DNA from: Parvimonas parva
GTDB taxonomy: Bacteria; Bacillota; Clostridia; Tissierellales; Peptoniphilaceae
Assembly: GCF_016552165.1 (NCBI RefSeq)
Contig: NZ_JACVDA010000013.1
Coordinates: forward strand, 1 to 57,342
Reading direction: 5' to 3'
Length of the DNA stretch: 57,342 bases
Position 1 is the stretch's first letter, and each line of letters opens with the position of its first letter. This document shows, in pieces, positions 26,140 through 33,440 of this stretch. Under the pieces are notes generated by a model that worked only from the letters and a program-made list of their open reading frames with translations, was not told the DNA's origin and ran no database searches. A program made the position numbers and the translations under genes.

Positions 26140-26751
26140 ATGTTTAAAAAATTTTTTGAAAATGTTATAAAGCCAAAGGAAAATTTTGGTGGTAAAGTTA
26201 TGGTTAAAGGAATGAATAAGGGGCACGAAAAACTTGCAATTTGGGGAAGATCTTTTTTGAATATTAAAGAAGATGATAAGATAATTGACTTAGGATGTGG
26301 TGGAGGAAGAAATGTTCAATACTTTTTAACTAAAGCAAAGTTCGCCTATGGAATCGACTACTCAAAGATGAGTGTTAAGGTTTCAAAAGAATTAAATGAA
26401 AAAGAAATAAAAGAAGGAAGATGTGAGATTTTTCATGGAGATGTTTCAAAAATTCCTTTTGAAGATGAAAGTATAAATATCGTAACAGCTTTTGAAACTA
26501 TATATTTTTGGGAAGATATTGAAAAAGTTTTTAAGGAAATTTCCAGAGTACTTGTTAAAAACGGAACATTTTTGATTTGTAATGAAGGAAGTGAAAGAGA
26601 ACATAAAAATATAAAAAAATGGGCTGATATGCTTGGATTTGAAGTCTATAATGGAGATACATTGGTTAAAATATTAGAAAAGTTAGGATTTTCAGCTGAA
26701 TATCATTTAGATAAGAAAGAACATATTGTAGTTGTCGCTAAGAAACTTTAA
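26140..26751 (+). CDS. class I SAM-dependent methyltransferase
   Basis: A 203-residue Rossmann methyltransferase with motif I IIDLGCGGGRNVQYFL (about residues 48-63), an acidic residue at the end of strand 2 (YGIDYS), FHGDVSKIPFEDESINIV and the post-motif FETIYFWEDIEKVFKEISRV. Substrate unknown; the pattern is that of methyltransferase-11-type small-molecule enzymes. It ends the rlmH-ttcA unit before a terminator. Confidence 0.85.
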   Translation: MFKKFFENVIKPKENFGGKVMVKGMNKGHEKLAIWGRSFLNIKEDDKIIDLGCGGGRNVQYFLTKAKFAYGIDYSKMSVKVSKELNEKEIKEGRCEIFHGDVSKIPFEDESINIVTAFETIYFWEDIEKVFKEISRVLVKNGTFLICNEGSEREHKNIKKWADMLGFEVYNGDTLVKILEKLGFSAEYHLDKKEHIVVVAKKL

Positions 26752-26753
26752 TT

Positions 26754-26778
26754 AAAACAGCTTTAGGGCTGTTTTTTT
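26754..26778 (+). terminator. terminator after the methyltransferase
   Basis: AAAACAGC (26754-26761) pairs with GCTGTTTT (26768-26775) around TTTAGG, followed by T. Confidence 0.9.
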
Positions 26779-26817
26779 AGTGCTAGTATTAGAAGTTGAT
26801 ATAGAAAAATAGATATT

Positions 26818-26848
26818 AAAAAGGAACAGTGTAAAAACCGTTCCTTTT
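26818..26848 (-). terminator. terminator at the end of thiT
   Basis: AAAAGGAAC (26819-26827) and GTTCCTTTT (26840-26848) form a stem; on the minus strand the T-run follows. It overlaps the thiT stop codon. Confidence 0.75.
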
Positions 26849-27494
26849 AGTTTGTTTTAAAATTGCTTGATTTTATTTTTTCTAATGTTGTTCTAACGAT
26901 TGGAATTGAAAGTAATAAAATTGTTAAAAATCCTTCTGTTCCAATGTATGAAAAATTGTACCAGATTGAATAAATTAACGGATTCCAACCTTTTGGAGCA
27001 TAAGCGCCGAAGAATACATAGCCTGAAAATACTGCAAATATAAATCTTCCAAAAATTGAAATTAGATAAGCGGGTATTAGCTTGTCTTTTTTCTTTGCAA
27101 ATATTCCTCCAAGTCCAAGTGAGCCAAATGCTAAAATGTAATCAATGATTGCTTGGGTCGGTGTATAAACATCCGGTTTTATCAATAAGTTTAAAAGTCC
27201 GAAAGTTATTCCTGCTATAAGTCCAACTCTAAGTCCGAACATATAGCCGATGAAGACTATAAAAATCATTGAAAATAAAGTGATGCTACCTCCTTGTGGT
27301 AAACTAAAAAACTTTATTTGTTTTGCACAAATTCCAAGTGCCAATAAGATGGCAGAGTAAGTTAGTGCTTTTGTAGAAAATATTTTTTCATCTCTTCTAA
27401 AATAAAAGACGAAAAATAAAAATGCAAAGGAAATTAATAAAATTAAAGTTGTTTTTCCTCCTATACTTGCGAAAAATTTTGAAAAATTTTCCAT
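26847..27494 (-). CDS. thiT: ECF transporter thiamine-binding S component ThiT
   Basis: A 215-residue membrane protein with about six segments. ALTYSAILLALGICAKQIKFFSLPQGGSITL is the typical start region, and the aromatic and Asp-rich sequence near KPDVYTPTQAIIDYILAFG, with YSIWYNFSYIGTEGF near the C-terminus, fits ThiT. ThiT captures thiamine and uses a shared EcfAAT module, which is not in the window. The upstream TPP riboswitch supports the substrate. ATG at 27494 has AGGAGG at 27507-27502; an earlier in-frame start would sit inside the expression platform. Confidence 0.92.
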   Translation of the reverse strand: MENFSKFFASIGGKTTLILLISFAFLFFVFYFRRDEKIFSTKALTYSAILLALGICAKQIKFFSLPQGGSITLFSMIFIVFIGYMFGLRVGLIAGITFGLLNLLIKPDVYTPTQAIIDYILAFGSLGLGGIFAKKKDKLIPAYLISIFGRFIFAVFSGYVFFGAYAPKGWNPLIYSIWYNFSYIGTEGFLTILLLSIPIVRTTLEKIKSSNFKTN

Positions 27495-27543
27495 AAAAAA
27501 ACCTCCTAAGATATTCACTAGAAAGTCACATAAAAAAGACTAT

Positions 27544-27619
27544 TCAACTTCCCTACGTCAGCATTGTCTGAATCAGGTAAAAAGGGTATTTCTCAGCTTA
27601 ATAGCACCCCTAGTGAATA
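27544..27619 (-). ncRNA. TPP riboswitch (THI element) of thiT
   Basis: Read on the minus strand, the aptamer core has CTAGGGGTGC, GCTGAGAAATACCC, CTGATTCAGACAATGC and CTGACGTAGGGAAG, the conserved blocks of TPP riboswitches. The 5' arm TATTCACTAG is complementary over ten bases to CTAGTGAATA just upstream of the thiT ribosome site (plus-strand 27512-27521 against 27610-27619), giving an alternative fold that can switch expression. Confidence 0.95.
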
Positions 27620-27715
27620 AAAATATTTTTGTATTAGCATACCTCTTTTTGTTACCCATTTAATTTAAGTTTAAACATAAATTACTTATCTTTAGTTTAT
27701 TATGTAAATAAATTA

Positions 27716-27744
27716 TTGAGTAAATTTTACAAAAGTGATATACT
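27716..27744 (+). promoter_or_regulatory. promoter of the GDPD gene
   Basis: TTGAGT (27716-27721) and TATACT (27739-27744), spacer 17 bases. The rest of 27620-27715 is AT-rich and holds the divergent thiT leader start; nothing else is seen. Confidence 0.65.
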
Positions 27745-27781
27745 TTATTTATGTATATTAATTTATTTTAAGGAGAAAATT

Positions 27782-28525
27782 ATGAAAAAAATATTAAATT
27801 TGGCACATAGGGGTTTTTCCGGAAAGTATCCTGAAAATACTAAAATTGCTTTTTTAAAAGCGATAGAACACGGAAATTGTGATGGTTTTGAAACAGATGT
27901 TCACATGACTAAGGATAAAAAACTTGTAATAATTCATGATGATATGGTTGATAGGACTTGCTCTAATGGAAGTGGTTTTGTAAAGGATTTGACTTCAACT
28001 GAGCTTTTACAAATGGAATTCGGTTCACATAAAGGTGCAGAATTTTTAGGTGAAAAAATTATTTTTTTAGATGAACTTTTACAAATTGTAAAGGATAATA
28101 AACTTTTTGTAAATTTAGAGTTAAAGAACAATTATGTTTTTTATGAGGGTTTAGAAGAGGCTGTTATGAATATGGTAAATGAATTCGGACTAAAAGATGA
28201 TGTAATTCTATCTTCATTCAATCACGAATCAATGGAGCTTTGTAAAAAAATTGACCCAAGTTTTAAAACTGGATTGCTTTTTGAAAGTCCTCTTATGAAT
28301 ACTGTTGAGTATATGAGAGGAATTAAACATGAGGCAGTACACCCTGGATATTATATGCTTTTACAAAAGCCGTCTTGGGTGTCTGAGTTTAAAAAAATGG
28401 GACTTGAGATAAATACTTGGACAGTAAATGATGAAAATTATATGAGATATTTAATTGAAATGGGAGTTGATGCTATTATTGGGAATTTCCCTGATTTAAC
28501 TTCAAAAGTTTTGAATAATTTATAA
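27782..28525 (+). CDS. glycerophosphodiester phosphodiesterase
   Basis: A 247-residue GDPD-family TIM-barrel enzyme that hydrolyses glycerophosphodiesters to sn-glycerol 3-phosphate and an alcohol. The first catalytic motif is HRGFSGKYPENT, followed by GFETDVHMTKD with the metal-binding Glu/Asp and VIIHDDMVDRT with the second His. LELKN and the C-terminal INTWTVND are also conserved. No signal peptide, so cytoplasmic. ATG 27782 has AAGGAG; upstream in-frame codons include the promoter and are rejected. Confidence 0.92.
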   Translation: MKKILNLAHRGFSGKYPENTKIAFLKAIEHGNCDGFETDVHMTKDKKLVIIHDDMVDRTCSNGSGFVKDLTSTELLQMEFGSHKGAEFLGEKIIFLDELLQIVKDNKLFVNLELKNNYVFYEGLEEAVMNMVNEFGLKDDVILSSFNHESMELCKKIDPSFKTGLLFESPLMNTVEYMRGIKHEAVHPGYYMLLQKPSWVSEFKKMGLEINTWTVNDENYMRYLIEMGVDAIIGNFPDLTSKVLNNL

Positions 28526-28542
28526 AAAAATCTTTAAAAGTC

Positions 28543-28571
28543 TTGTAATTATTCATATCTTGTGATATAAT
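28543..28571 (+). promoter_or_regulatory. promoter of rplM-rpsI
   Basis: TTGTAA (28543-28548) and TATAAT (28566-28571), spacer 17 bases. Confidence 0.75.
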
Positions 28572-28577
28572 ATTTGA

Positions 28578-28737
28578 GTGCCATTTTATGGCATTGTGAT
28601 ATTTAAAAAGCCTTGTCTTTTTACAATATCAATCGCATAGCAGTCGAGGTTGCGATTAATAAGTCCTCGCCTACAAAATCGCTGGGTAGCGATGTCTAAA
28701 TAACCCAATATTGTAAAAAGAATTAAGGAGGAATGAA
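28578..28737 (+). ncRNA. structured leader RNA of the L13-S9 operon
   Basis: A small hairpin TGCCAT / ATGGCA (28579-28593) is followed by a 13-base-pair perfect outer stem, CTTTTTACAATAT (28617-28629) with ATATTGTAAAAAG (28708-28720). Inside are AATCGCA / TGCGATT (28631-28637, 28651-28657) and ATCGCT / AGCGAT (28678-28683, 28688-28693). The loop CGAGG (28645-28649) can pair with CCTCG (28665-28669), and TGGGT (28683-28687) with ACCCA (28703-28707). It lies directly before the ribosome site, so autogenous control by L13 or S9 is likely. I cannot assign it to a known leader family. Confidence 0.7.
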
Positions 28738-29172
28738 ATGAAAAGTTACGTAGCAAAACCTTGCGATGTTAATCGTAAATGGTATGTAGTTGATGCAAAA
28801 GACGTTGTTTTAGGAAGACTTGCAACTGAAGTTGCTTCAATCTTAAGAGGAAAGAGAAATGTTAGATTCCAACCATCATTCGATATGGGAGATTATGTTA
28901 TTGTTGTTAATGCTGAAAAAGTTAAATTAACTGGAAACAAATTACAACAAAAAGAACATAGATACTATACTGGATATTCAAATGGTTTAAAAGCTATTTC
29001 TTATGAAAAAATGTTACAAACTAAACCTGAAAAAGTTATTGAACTAGCCGTTAAAGGTATGCTTCCAAAGAATGTTTTAGGAAGACAAATGTTCAAAAAA
29101 TTAAAGGTTTATGCTGGTCCAGAACATAATCATGAAGCTCAACAACCAGAAGTTTTAACATTAAATAAATAG
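28738..29172 (+). CDS. rplM: 50S ribosomal protein L13
   Basis: A 144-residue ribosomal protein with the L13 signatures KWYVVDAKDVVLGRLATEVA, the RGKRNVRFQPSFDMGDYVIV region and AVKGMLPKNVLGRQMFKKLK. Length is standard. It is followed by rpsI, the conserved operon partner. ATG follows GGAGG in a strong ribosome site. Confidence 0.98.
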   Translation: MKSYVAKPCDVNRKWYVVDAKDVVLGRLATEVASILRGKRNVRFQPSFDMGDYVIVVNAEKVKLTGNKLQQKEHRYYTGYSNGLKAISYEKMLQTKPEKVIELAVKGMLPKNVLGRQMFKKLKVYAGPEHNHEAQQPEVLTLNK

Positions 29173-29194
29173 GAATAGAAAGGAGATTTAACAT

Positions 29195-29584
29195 ATGGCA
29201 ACTCAATATGTAGGAACAGGAAGAAGAAAAACTTCTGTAGCTAGAGTTTTCTTAACACCTGGAAATGGAAAATTTGTTATTAATAAACAAGATATAGATG
29301 AATATTTTGACTATGATACTTTAAAGGTAACTGCAAAATCACCTTTAGAAGTAACTGAAAGTCTTGGAAAATTCGACGTTTATGTAAATGTAAAAGGTGG
29401 CGGATTTACAGGACAAGCCGGAGCAATCAGACATGGTATTGCAAGAGCTTTATTAGAAGTTTCTGCTGAATTAAGACCTGTATTAAAAAGAGCCGGTTTC
29501 TTAACAAGAGACCCTCGTAAGAAAGAAAGAAAGAAATATGGTCTTAAAAAAGCAAGAAGAAGCCCACAATTCTCAAAGAGATAG
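29195..29584 (+). CDS. rpsI: 30S ribosomal protein S9
   Basis: A 129-residue protein with [17 protein letters not shown] at the start, [20 protein letters not shown] in the middle and the basic tail RSPQFSKR that reaches the ribosomal P site. Normal length. AAAGGAG precedes the ATG. Confidence 0.98.
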   Translation: MATQYVGTGRRKTSVARVFLTPGNGKFVINKQDIDEYFDYDTLKVTAKSPLEVTESLGKFDVYVNVKGGGFTGQAGAIRHGIARALLEVSAELRPVLKRAGFLTRDPRKKERKKYGLKKARRSPQFSKR

Positions 29585-29597
29585 TAATTTTAAAATT

Positions 29598-29626
29598 AAA
29601 GTGTTGGAAATCCAACACTTTTTTTA
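29598..29626 (+). terminator. terminator of rplM-rpsI
   Basis: AAAGTGTTGGA (29598-29608) pairs with TCCAACACTTT (29611-29621), then T. Confidence 0.93.
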
Positions 29627-29888
29627 TTTTTTTATTTAGTTTTTATTTTTTTAAATTTCATTTAAGTTTTTAATACTATAATAATATTACATTAGTTAAG
29701 AAATTATTAAAATACATATAAATTCATATTTTAGTGTATTTATATTAATGAAATAAATTTTATTGTTGAGAATATATTTTTATTAAAAGTTTTTGTTAAA
29801 AATTTTTTTAATTTAAGTTTACTTTAAGGTTAGTGGTTTAAAATATATTCAAGATAATAAATGATTTACATAGATGAGGTGATTTGTT
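29627..29888 (+). other. AT-rich intergenic region before htrA
   Basis: About 260 bases of almost pure A/T. A weak promoter-like TTTACT with TAAAAT near 29817-29842 has a short spacer. I see no gene or clear fold. A GAGGTG ribosome site at 29876-29881 serves the htrA start. Confidence 0.4.
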
Positions 29889-31385
29889 ATGGATAATGAA
29901 AGAGATAATGTCTTTGAAGAAGAAAAAACAGAAGATATTGAAACAAAAGAAAATGTTGAAACAAAAGAAAATATTGAACCAACAGAAAATGTTGAAACAA
30001 CAGAAGATGTTGAAACAACAGAAAAAGTTGAAAGTTATGAAGAAGATATGGCTGAAAGGAAACGAAAATCCAAGGAAAGATTATCTTCGTATATAGATAA
30101 TGTTGTTGAAAAAGAGTTTGAAAAGAGAAATAAAAGCAATAAGGTTAAATCTTTTTCAAAATTTCTTTTAGCGGTTGTTTTAGCTAGCTCAATAAGTATA
30201 GGTGGAACAAGTTATTATCTAAGGAATAATAACACTGAAAAATCTGTCTTAAATCAAGCTCCAACCGATCAAAATGCAAATACAACAAATGCAGATACAT
30301 CAGGAAATACAACTGTAGAAAAAGCCGTTGCAAAAAAAGCTATGCAATCTGTTGTAGGTATAACAACTGTTGGGGTTTCTGAAGATATGTTTTCTGTTCA
30401 AAAACAAACAAGCGGGCTTGGTTCAGGGGTTATCGTAAGTAAAGAAGGTTATATTTTAACTAATAATCACGTTGTTGACCCTTCAAAAACAAAATCCGTA
30501 ACAGTAATTTTAAGTGACGGAACAAAGCATGAGGCAAAAGTTTTATGGAGTGATAAAACTTTAGACTTAGCTGTTATTAAAATAGATCCTAAAGGACTAG
30601 ATTTAAAACCTGTTGAATTTGGAGACAGTTCAAAAGTTTCAATAGGAGATAAAGCTATAGCAATCGGGAATCCGCTTGGTATAAATTTAAAATCAACTTT
30701 AACTTCCGGATATATTTCAGGAAAAGATAGAGTGATTACATTACAAGACGGCTCAACTATGGAAGGTTTATTCCAAACTGATGCGGCAATAAATCCCGGA
30801 AATAGTGGCGGTGGATTATTTAATGATAAAGGACAACTTATCGGAATAAATACGGCAAAAGCCGGAAATAGTGACGGAATCGGATTTTCAATTCCTTCAA
30901 ATTTAGCCAAACCTATTTTAGAACAAATAATTAAAAACGGTAAGTTTGAAAGTGTATCACTTGGTATTAGAGGTATAGATGTTTCCAGATATAATGTATT
31001 AGGACAAGAAAAATTACCTGTTGACTCAGGTGTATATGTTCATGAAGTCCTATCCGGTTCTCCGGCAGATTCTGCAGGACTTAAACCAAATGACATTATT
31101 ACAAAAGTTGGAGATACAAAAGTTACATCAAACTCAACTTTAAAAGCTGCCTTATTGAACTATAAGATTGGCGATAAAGTTAAAATTGAAGTTTACAGAG
31201 ATGGAAATACAACTACAATAGAAGTTAAATTCTCACAATTTGACTTAAATAAAGTTGAGAATAATATAAAACAAAATCAAAATCAAAACAGTTTTAATCC
31301 AAACCGTAATCGTAATGGTAATTACAATGAAAATGAAGAAGATTTTGATGGAAATGATGATAACAACAGTAACAACAACAATTAA
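29889..31385 (+). CDS. HtrA/DegP-type membrane-anchored serine protease
   Basis: A 498-residue quality-control protease. An acidic repetitive cytoplasmic tail (about residues 20-50, repeats of ENVETKE / ENVETTE) and a basic stretch precede one membrane segment (about 91-106). The trypsin-like domain has catalytic His194 (NNHVVD), Asp226 (LDLAVIKI) and Ser306 (NPGNSGGGL). One PDZ domain spans about 350-450, with SGVYVHEVLSGSPADSAGLK. The tail is Asn-rich. The protease domain lies outside the membrane. It degrades misfolded exported proteins and may process surface proteins such as the adhesins downstream. Confidence 0.93.
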   Translation: MDNERDNVFEEEKTEDIETKENVETKENIEPTENVETTEDVETTEKVESYEEDMAERKRKSKERLSSYIDNVVEKEFEKRNKSNKVKSFSKFLLAVVLASSISIGGTSYYLRNNNTEKSVLNQAPTDQNANTTNADTSGNTTVEKAVAKKAMQSVVGITTVGVSEDMFSVQKQTSGLGSGVIVSKEGYILTNNHVVDPSKTKSVTVILSDGTKHEAKVLWSDKTLDLAVIKIDPKGLDLKPVEFGDSSKVSIGDKAIAIGNPLGINLKSTLTSGYISGKDRVITLQDGSTMEGLFQTDAAINPGNSGGGLFNDKGQLIGINTAKAGNSDGIGFSIPSNLAKPILEQIIKNGKFESVSLGIRGIDVSRYNVLGQEKLPVDSGVYVHEVLSGSPADSAGLKPNDIITKVGDTKVTSNSTLKAALLNYKIGDKVKIEVYRDGNTTTIEVKFSQFDLNKVENNIKQNQNQNSFNPNRNRNGNYNENEEDFDGNDDNNSNNNN

Positions 31386-31689
31386 TTAGCATATTAGTAG
31401 AGATTTTTTTATAAATCCTCCGTAAAAATAAATAAATGCGAAAAAAGTTATGAAAATATTTTCATAACTTTTTTTGTTATATAAATTTTTTAAGTATTTG
31501 GTTAATTTTTTTAATAAATTTTGTGTAAAAGTATTTTGAAATAGTATTTATTTTTTATTTAATCATTACTTTTTAATTTAATGTTTGAAGAAAACTTTAC
31601 TAAAAAAACAATTTATGACATTTTTATTCATTACTTGTGAAAAAATTTAACTTATTTTAAAAAAAGACGAAATCCTTTATTTTTTACTA
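31386..31689 (+). terminator. htrA terminator and following AT-rich gap
   Basis: AAAAGTTATGAAAA and TTTTCATAACTTTT form a long stem at 31443-31473 with T after it. The remaining 215 bases to 31689 are A/T-rich with no frame or fold that I can support. Confidence 0.8.
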
Positions 31690-31718
31690 TTGAATATTGA
31701 AAACTAAAGTGATATACT
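31690..31718 (+). promoter_or_regulatory. promoter of the alcohol dehydrogenase
   Basis: TTGAAT (31690-31695) and TATACT (31713-31718), spacer 17 bases; AGGAGG lies before the ATG at 31781. Confidence 0.65.
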
Positions 31719-31780
31719 AATGATAAGGTTTTTTTATTAAAAAACTGTACATATTATTATTTACATAGGAGGAATTTGAA

Positions 31781-32971
31781 ATGGCAAGATTTACATTACC
31801 TAGAGATTTGTATCATGGTAAAGGGTCCATTGAAGAATTAAAAAATTTAAAAGGAAAACGTGCTTTTGTTGCAGTAGGTGGAAGTGCGATGAAACGTTTT
31901 GGTTTCTTGGATAAGATAGTTAATAACTTAAAAGAAGCCGGAATGGAAGTAGAAGTATTTGAAGGTATTGAACCTGACCCAAGCGTAACAACTGTAATGA
32001 GAGGTGCAGAGGTTATGAAAAACTTTGAGCCTGATTGGATTGTTGCAGTAGGGGGAGGCTCTCCAATAGATGCTGCAAAGGCAATGTGGGCATTTTATGA
32101 ATATCCAGAAGTTACTTTTGAAGACTTGTGTATTCCTTTCAACTTCCCAACACTAAGAACAAAAGCTTTATTCTGTGCTATCCCATCTACATCAGGAACT
32201 GCAACAGAAGTTACTGCTTTCTCAGTTATTACTGACTATGATAAAGGAATTAAATATCCTTTAGCTGACTTTAATATCACTCCTGACATTGCAATCGTAG
32301 ATTCAGACTTAGCAGAAACAATGCCAAAGAAATTAGTTGCACATACAGGAATGGATGCTATGACTCATGCTATTGAAGCTTATGTATCAACTCTTCATTG
32401 CGATTATACAGACGGACTTGCTCTTCATGCAATCAAAATGATTAGAGAAAACTTAATTAATTCATTCAACGGAGATATGGACGCAAGAGCAAAAATGCAT
32501 AATGCACAATGTCTTGCAGGAATGGCATTTTCAAATGCTTTATTAGGAATCGTTCACTCAATGGCTCACAAAACAGGTGCAGCTTATAGTGGTGGACATA
32601 TTGTTCATGGTTGTGCAAATGCAATGTATCTTCCAAAAGTAATTAAGTTCAATGCAAAAGAAAAATCAGCAGAAGTAAGATATGCAGAAATTGCAAAATT
32701 CTTAGGACTTGAAGGAGCAAATGATACTGAAAGCACACAAAACTTAATTAACGAATTATTAAGAATGAATAAAGAATTAGAAATTCCAACTTGCATTAAA
32801 GAATATGAAGGTGGAATCATTGATGAAAAAGAATTCAATGAAAAACTTCCAAAAGTTGCAGAACTTGCAGTAGGAGATGCTTGTACTGGTTCAAACCCAA
32901 GAGCAATTACACCTGCTGAAATGGAAAAATTATTAACTTGTTGTTTCTATGATAGAGAAGTAGATTTCTAA
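31781..32971 (+). CDS. iron-containing alcohol dehydrogenase
   Basis: A 396-residue group III dehydrogenase. The NAD(P)-binding GGGSPIDAAKAMW is near residue 95, and STSGTATEVTAFSVI near 145. The metal site is in the helix region with DAMTHAIEAYVST, HSMAHKTGAAYSGGHIVHG. The family reduces aldehydes to alcohols (butanol, ethanol) in fermentation or detoxification. Substrate is not resolvable. It stands alone between its promoter and a strong terminator. Confidence 0.93.
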   Translation: MARFTLPRDLYHGKGSIEELKNLKGKRAFVAVGGSAMKRFGFLDKIVNNLKEAGMEVEVFEGIEPDPSVTTVMRGAEVMKNFEPDWIVAVGGGSPIDAAKAMWAFYEYPEVTFEDLCIPFNFPTLRTKALFCAIPSTSGTATEVTAFSVITDYDKGIKYPLADFNITPDIAIVDSDLAETMPKKLVAHTGMDAMTHAIEAYVSTLHCDYTDGLALHAIKMIRENLINSFNGDMDARAKMHNAQCLAGMAFSNALLGIVHSMAHKTGAAYSGGHIVHGCANAMYLPKVIKFNAKEKSAEVRYAEIAKFLGLEGANDTESTQNLINELLRMNKELEIPTCIKEYEGGIIDEKEFNEKLPKVAELAVGDACTGSNPRAITPAEMEKLLTCCFYDREVDF

Positions 32972-32987
32972 TAATGGTTTAAAATTC

Positions 32988-33017
32988 AAAAAGACGAGGA
33001 TTTCCTCGTCTTTTTTT
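32988..33017 (+). terminator. terminator of the alcohol dehydrogenase
   Basis: AAAAAGACGAGGA (32988-33000) pairs with TCCTCGTCTTTTT (33003-33015), then T. Confidence 0.95.
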
Positions 33018-33026
33018 GCTATTGTT

Positions 33027-33119
33027 TTAATTTTTATTGTAAGAACAGCCATGTGTTACTTGAAGGGCGGGATTTTTTGCCTCAGGAGCTAATCTATAAT
33101 TTTGGTCATCGTAGTGGAT
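33027..33119 (-). pseudogene. N-terminal relic of a radical SAM gene
   Basis: The minus strand reads IHYDDQNYRLAPEAKNPALQ, then VTHGCSYNKN and a stop. This is the N-terminus of a radical SAM family in which LQVTxGCSxNKCTFC normally follows. The frame stops just after the first cysteine, and the expected ATG is ATC although a GGAGG lies at proper spacing. Only this stub is left. Confidence 0.55.
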
Positions 33120-33214
33120 AAATACCTCCTTTAAATTCTAAAAATCTGCAATATATTTACCCAAAAGAAAAAAATAAATAATAGAATAATATGTTTTTTA
33201 GCTAATTCGTAAAC

Positions 33215-33318
33215 TTATTCACAATTTTTGTGGATAAGTTGTATATATCTGTGGATAAGTTAATAAAATTGTGGAAAAATATATTTTTTAAAGTGTATAA
33301 AATATAAATTTATCCACA
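33215..33318. promoter_or_regulatory. cluster of DnaA boxes
   Basis: TTATNCACA sites: TTATTCACA 33215-33223 (plus), TGTGGATAA 33229-33237 and 33250-33258 (minus), TTATCCACA 33310-33318 (plus), and a one-mismatch site TGTGGAAAA at 33270-33278. Very A/T-rich sequence follows. Genes on both sides run the same way and no dnaA or dnaN is near, so a DnaA-binding locus other than oriC is more likely. Confidence 0.7.
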
Positions 33319-33361
33319 GAAATTAAAAAAATGCTTTAAAAATCAATATTTTTTTATTATG

Positions 33362-33390
33362 TTGACAAAATTATGATAAAATGGTATCAT
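33362..33390 (+). promoter_or_regulatory. promoter with overlapping dyad, histidine-triad lipoprotein gene
   Basis: TTGACA (33362-33367) and TATCAT (33385-33390), spacer 17 bases. ATGATA (33373-33378) and TATCAT form an 18-base dyad across the spacer and -10 box, placed like an operator. The regulator is unknown; a metal regulator would suit the gene. Confidence 0.65.
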
Positions 33391-33440
33391 AAAACGCAAA
33401 TGCAATTTATTCCTATTAATAATAGAGTTTAGGAGGGTTT

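Noticed and set aside
29884-30096. 70-codon Lys/Gln-rich frame at the htrA start
   Set aside because: It is a shifted reading of the ENVETKE repeats at the N-terminus of the protease.
33180-33440. Chromosomal origin of replication at the DnaA-box cluster
   Set aside because: No dnaA, dnaN, recF or gyrase genes are near, and genes left and right are mostly co-directional, whereas oriC normally sits at a strand switch. I keep it only as a DnaA-binding locus.
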